The notes under the pieces: model-generated | What the model was told of the DNA's origin: nothing | The model's database searches: none | The model's input: the letters and a program-made list of their open reading frames with translations, nothing else | Assembly (NCBI GenBank): GCA_034769895.1 | Contig: CM068367.1 | Coordinates: 90,792,399-90,856,398, forward strand | Direction: 5' to 3' | Source of the DNA: Magicicada septendecula | Taxonomy: Eukaryota; Arthropoda; Insecta; Hemiptera; Cicadidae | DNA: 64,000 nucleotides | Program-made: the position numbers and the translations under genes | Shown: one piece after another, positions 63,323-64,000 of the stretch | How the letters are laid out: every line of letters starts with the position of its first letter | Numbering within the stretch: the first letter of the stretch is position 1

Positions 63323-64000
63323 CTAGGAACATGTTTCGAGAGTTATTGTGCTCTCATCTTCAGCCTTCGCGATTCTGCCTCTAGTGAAGTACCTATGTGT
63401 GGGTCTGTCGCCATTATGGTCTTCTGTTGGTTTCTGGTATCTCAAAGTGGTATTTTTGTGAGTGATTGTGGTGTATGTATTAGTATTTTGTGTATTTTCG
63501 ATGTCGAGTGCTTTGAAAATTGTGTCTTGTTTTGTATTGATTTGTATTTGTTCGGGTATTAGTTTGTTTTGTGTTTTATGTTTGTATATTTGTAAATTTT
63601 CCCAAATTCTCATTATGGTCCCTTTGTGTGGTATGTGTTTTATTAGTGTCATATTGGTTATGTCTGGGAATTCATGTCATGTGTTTATTGCCTGTGTAGC
63701 TAAACTGGATTTATATATTTCTGGTTTTTTGTATGCTTTTAGATGTTCAAAATAATGTTTTTTCAGCTGTTTTTTTGTTTGTCCTATGTAACATTTATTG
63801 CAATCTTGGCATTCAATTTTGTATATACCGTTAGTAGTTGTATTATCTTTGTTGTGTGGGTTATTTAGTTTTTGTAAATTATTTTTATTAGTTTTGTATG
63901 CTATTTTGATATCTGTGTTTTTAAATAATTTTGTTAGCTTTGTCATTTTATTATTTATGTATGTGAATGTGGCCCATTTGTTGTTGTTATTGTTTATGTG
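63323..64000 (-). pseudogene. PLE-3 GIY-YIG endonuclease domain (partial)
   Basis: The frame enters from beyond 64000: NGIYKIECQDCNKCYIGQTK then YFEHLKAYK (GIY-YIG core), then a TGA at 63677-63679 in an otherwise open frame, continuing MTLIKHIPHKG to a stop at 63323-63325. The last codons (KAEDESTITLETCS) are encoded by the hammerhead itself, so ORF end and ribozyme overlap. RT lies outside the window. Confidence 0.85.
63325..63367 (-). ncRNA. Hammerhead-like ribozyme, PLE-3
   Basis: Minus strand: AGG, CTGAAGA, T, perfect stem II GAGAG/CTCTC, GAAAC, ATGTT, CCT. The stem II sequence differs from 27476-27517 (GGGAGA/TCTCCC) but is paired in both, i.e. covariation. Confidence 0.7.

Larger units (their letters stand above)
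63280..64000 (-). mobile_element. PLE-3, 3' part, continues beyond the window
   Basis: Minus strand: GIY-YIG coding part, hammerhead motif and the tail AAATAAAATATCTTGAGGTA shared with 27525-27545, ending at the TA tract. Confidence 0.85.

Overview
This window is eukaryotic DNA, most likely from an insect or another arthropod with a TE-rich genome. An AT-rich background carries spliced exons of one host carboxylesterase-family gene (exons at 19673-19810, 20644-20844 and 26583-26754, + strand). Almost everything else recognisable is transposable elements: Tigger/pogo and Tc1/mariner DNA transposons, at least three families of Penelope-like elements (PLEs), an LTR-type gag-like remnant, and Jockey-clade non-LTR retrotransposons. 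Family labels used here (PLE-1/2/3, Jockey-A/B/C, element X) are local to this annotation.

Layout. 1-541: antisense copy of a dispersed repeat (element X). 839-3173: decayed Tigger/pogo transposon with TIRs. 3208-5131: two 5'-truncated PLE-1 copies facing opposite ways. 5132-14440: AT-rich DNA with a duplicated tRNA-Lys-type primer binding site and a gag-like reading frame (8404-9874), plus a hairpin with a ribozyme-like loop (13019-13159). 14550-14643: a long GC-rich hairpin. 15448-17754: element X. 18062-19405: decayed Tc1/mariner element. 19673-26754: esterase exons and introns holding small TE relics. 26860-27600: PLE-3 end. 27688-30329: element X copies. 30343-58157: a 27.8-kb nested retroelement complex. 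58171-59548: element X again. 61104-62723: another element X. 63290-64000: PLE-3, running off the window.

The nested complex is the main result. The whole block is flanked by a 13-bp direct repeat (ATTATTTGATTCT, 30330-30342 and 58158-58170) and interrupts an element X tandem array, so it grew inside one PLE-2 insertion. The PLE-2 units are hit six times by three Jockey families. Five of the six hits are at the same sequence, CTCGGCGGT, which lies antisense to the end of the PLE-2 reading frame, and all five lie antisense to it. Target-site duplications (10-14 bp) let the order be reconstructed: PLE-2 first, then Jockey-A and Jockey-C, then Jockey-B into sites regenerated by the earlier insertions. 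One Jockey-B copy (52797-57994) has both reading frames uninterrupted.

A second theme is hammerhead-ribozyme-like motifs. I find them by eye in all three PLE families, in element X, in the loop of a palindrome at 13075-13115 and in a relic at 25029-25067. The better-preserved motifs share CUGANGA, one extra nucleotide, stem II, GAAAC and a minimal stem III. In PLE-2 the extra nucleotide creates an AUG in good context that opens the PLE reading frame.

All assignments are from reading the sequence and recognising motifs; no database search was run.
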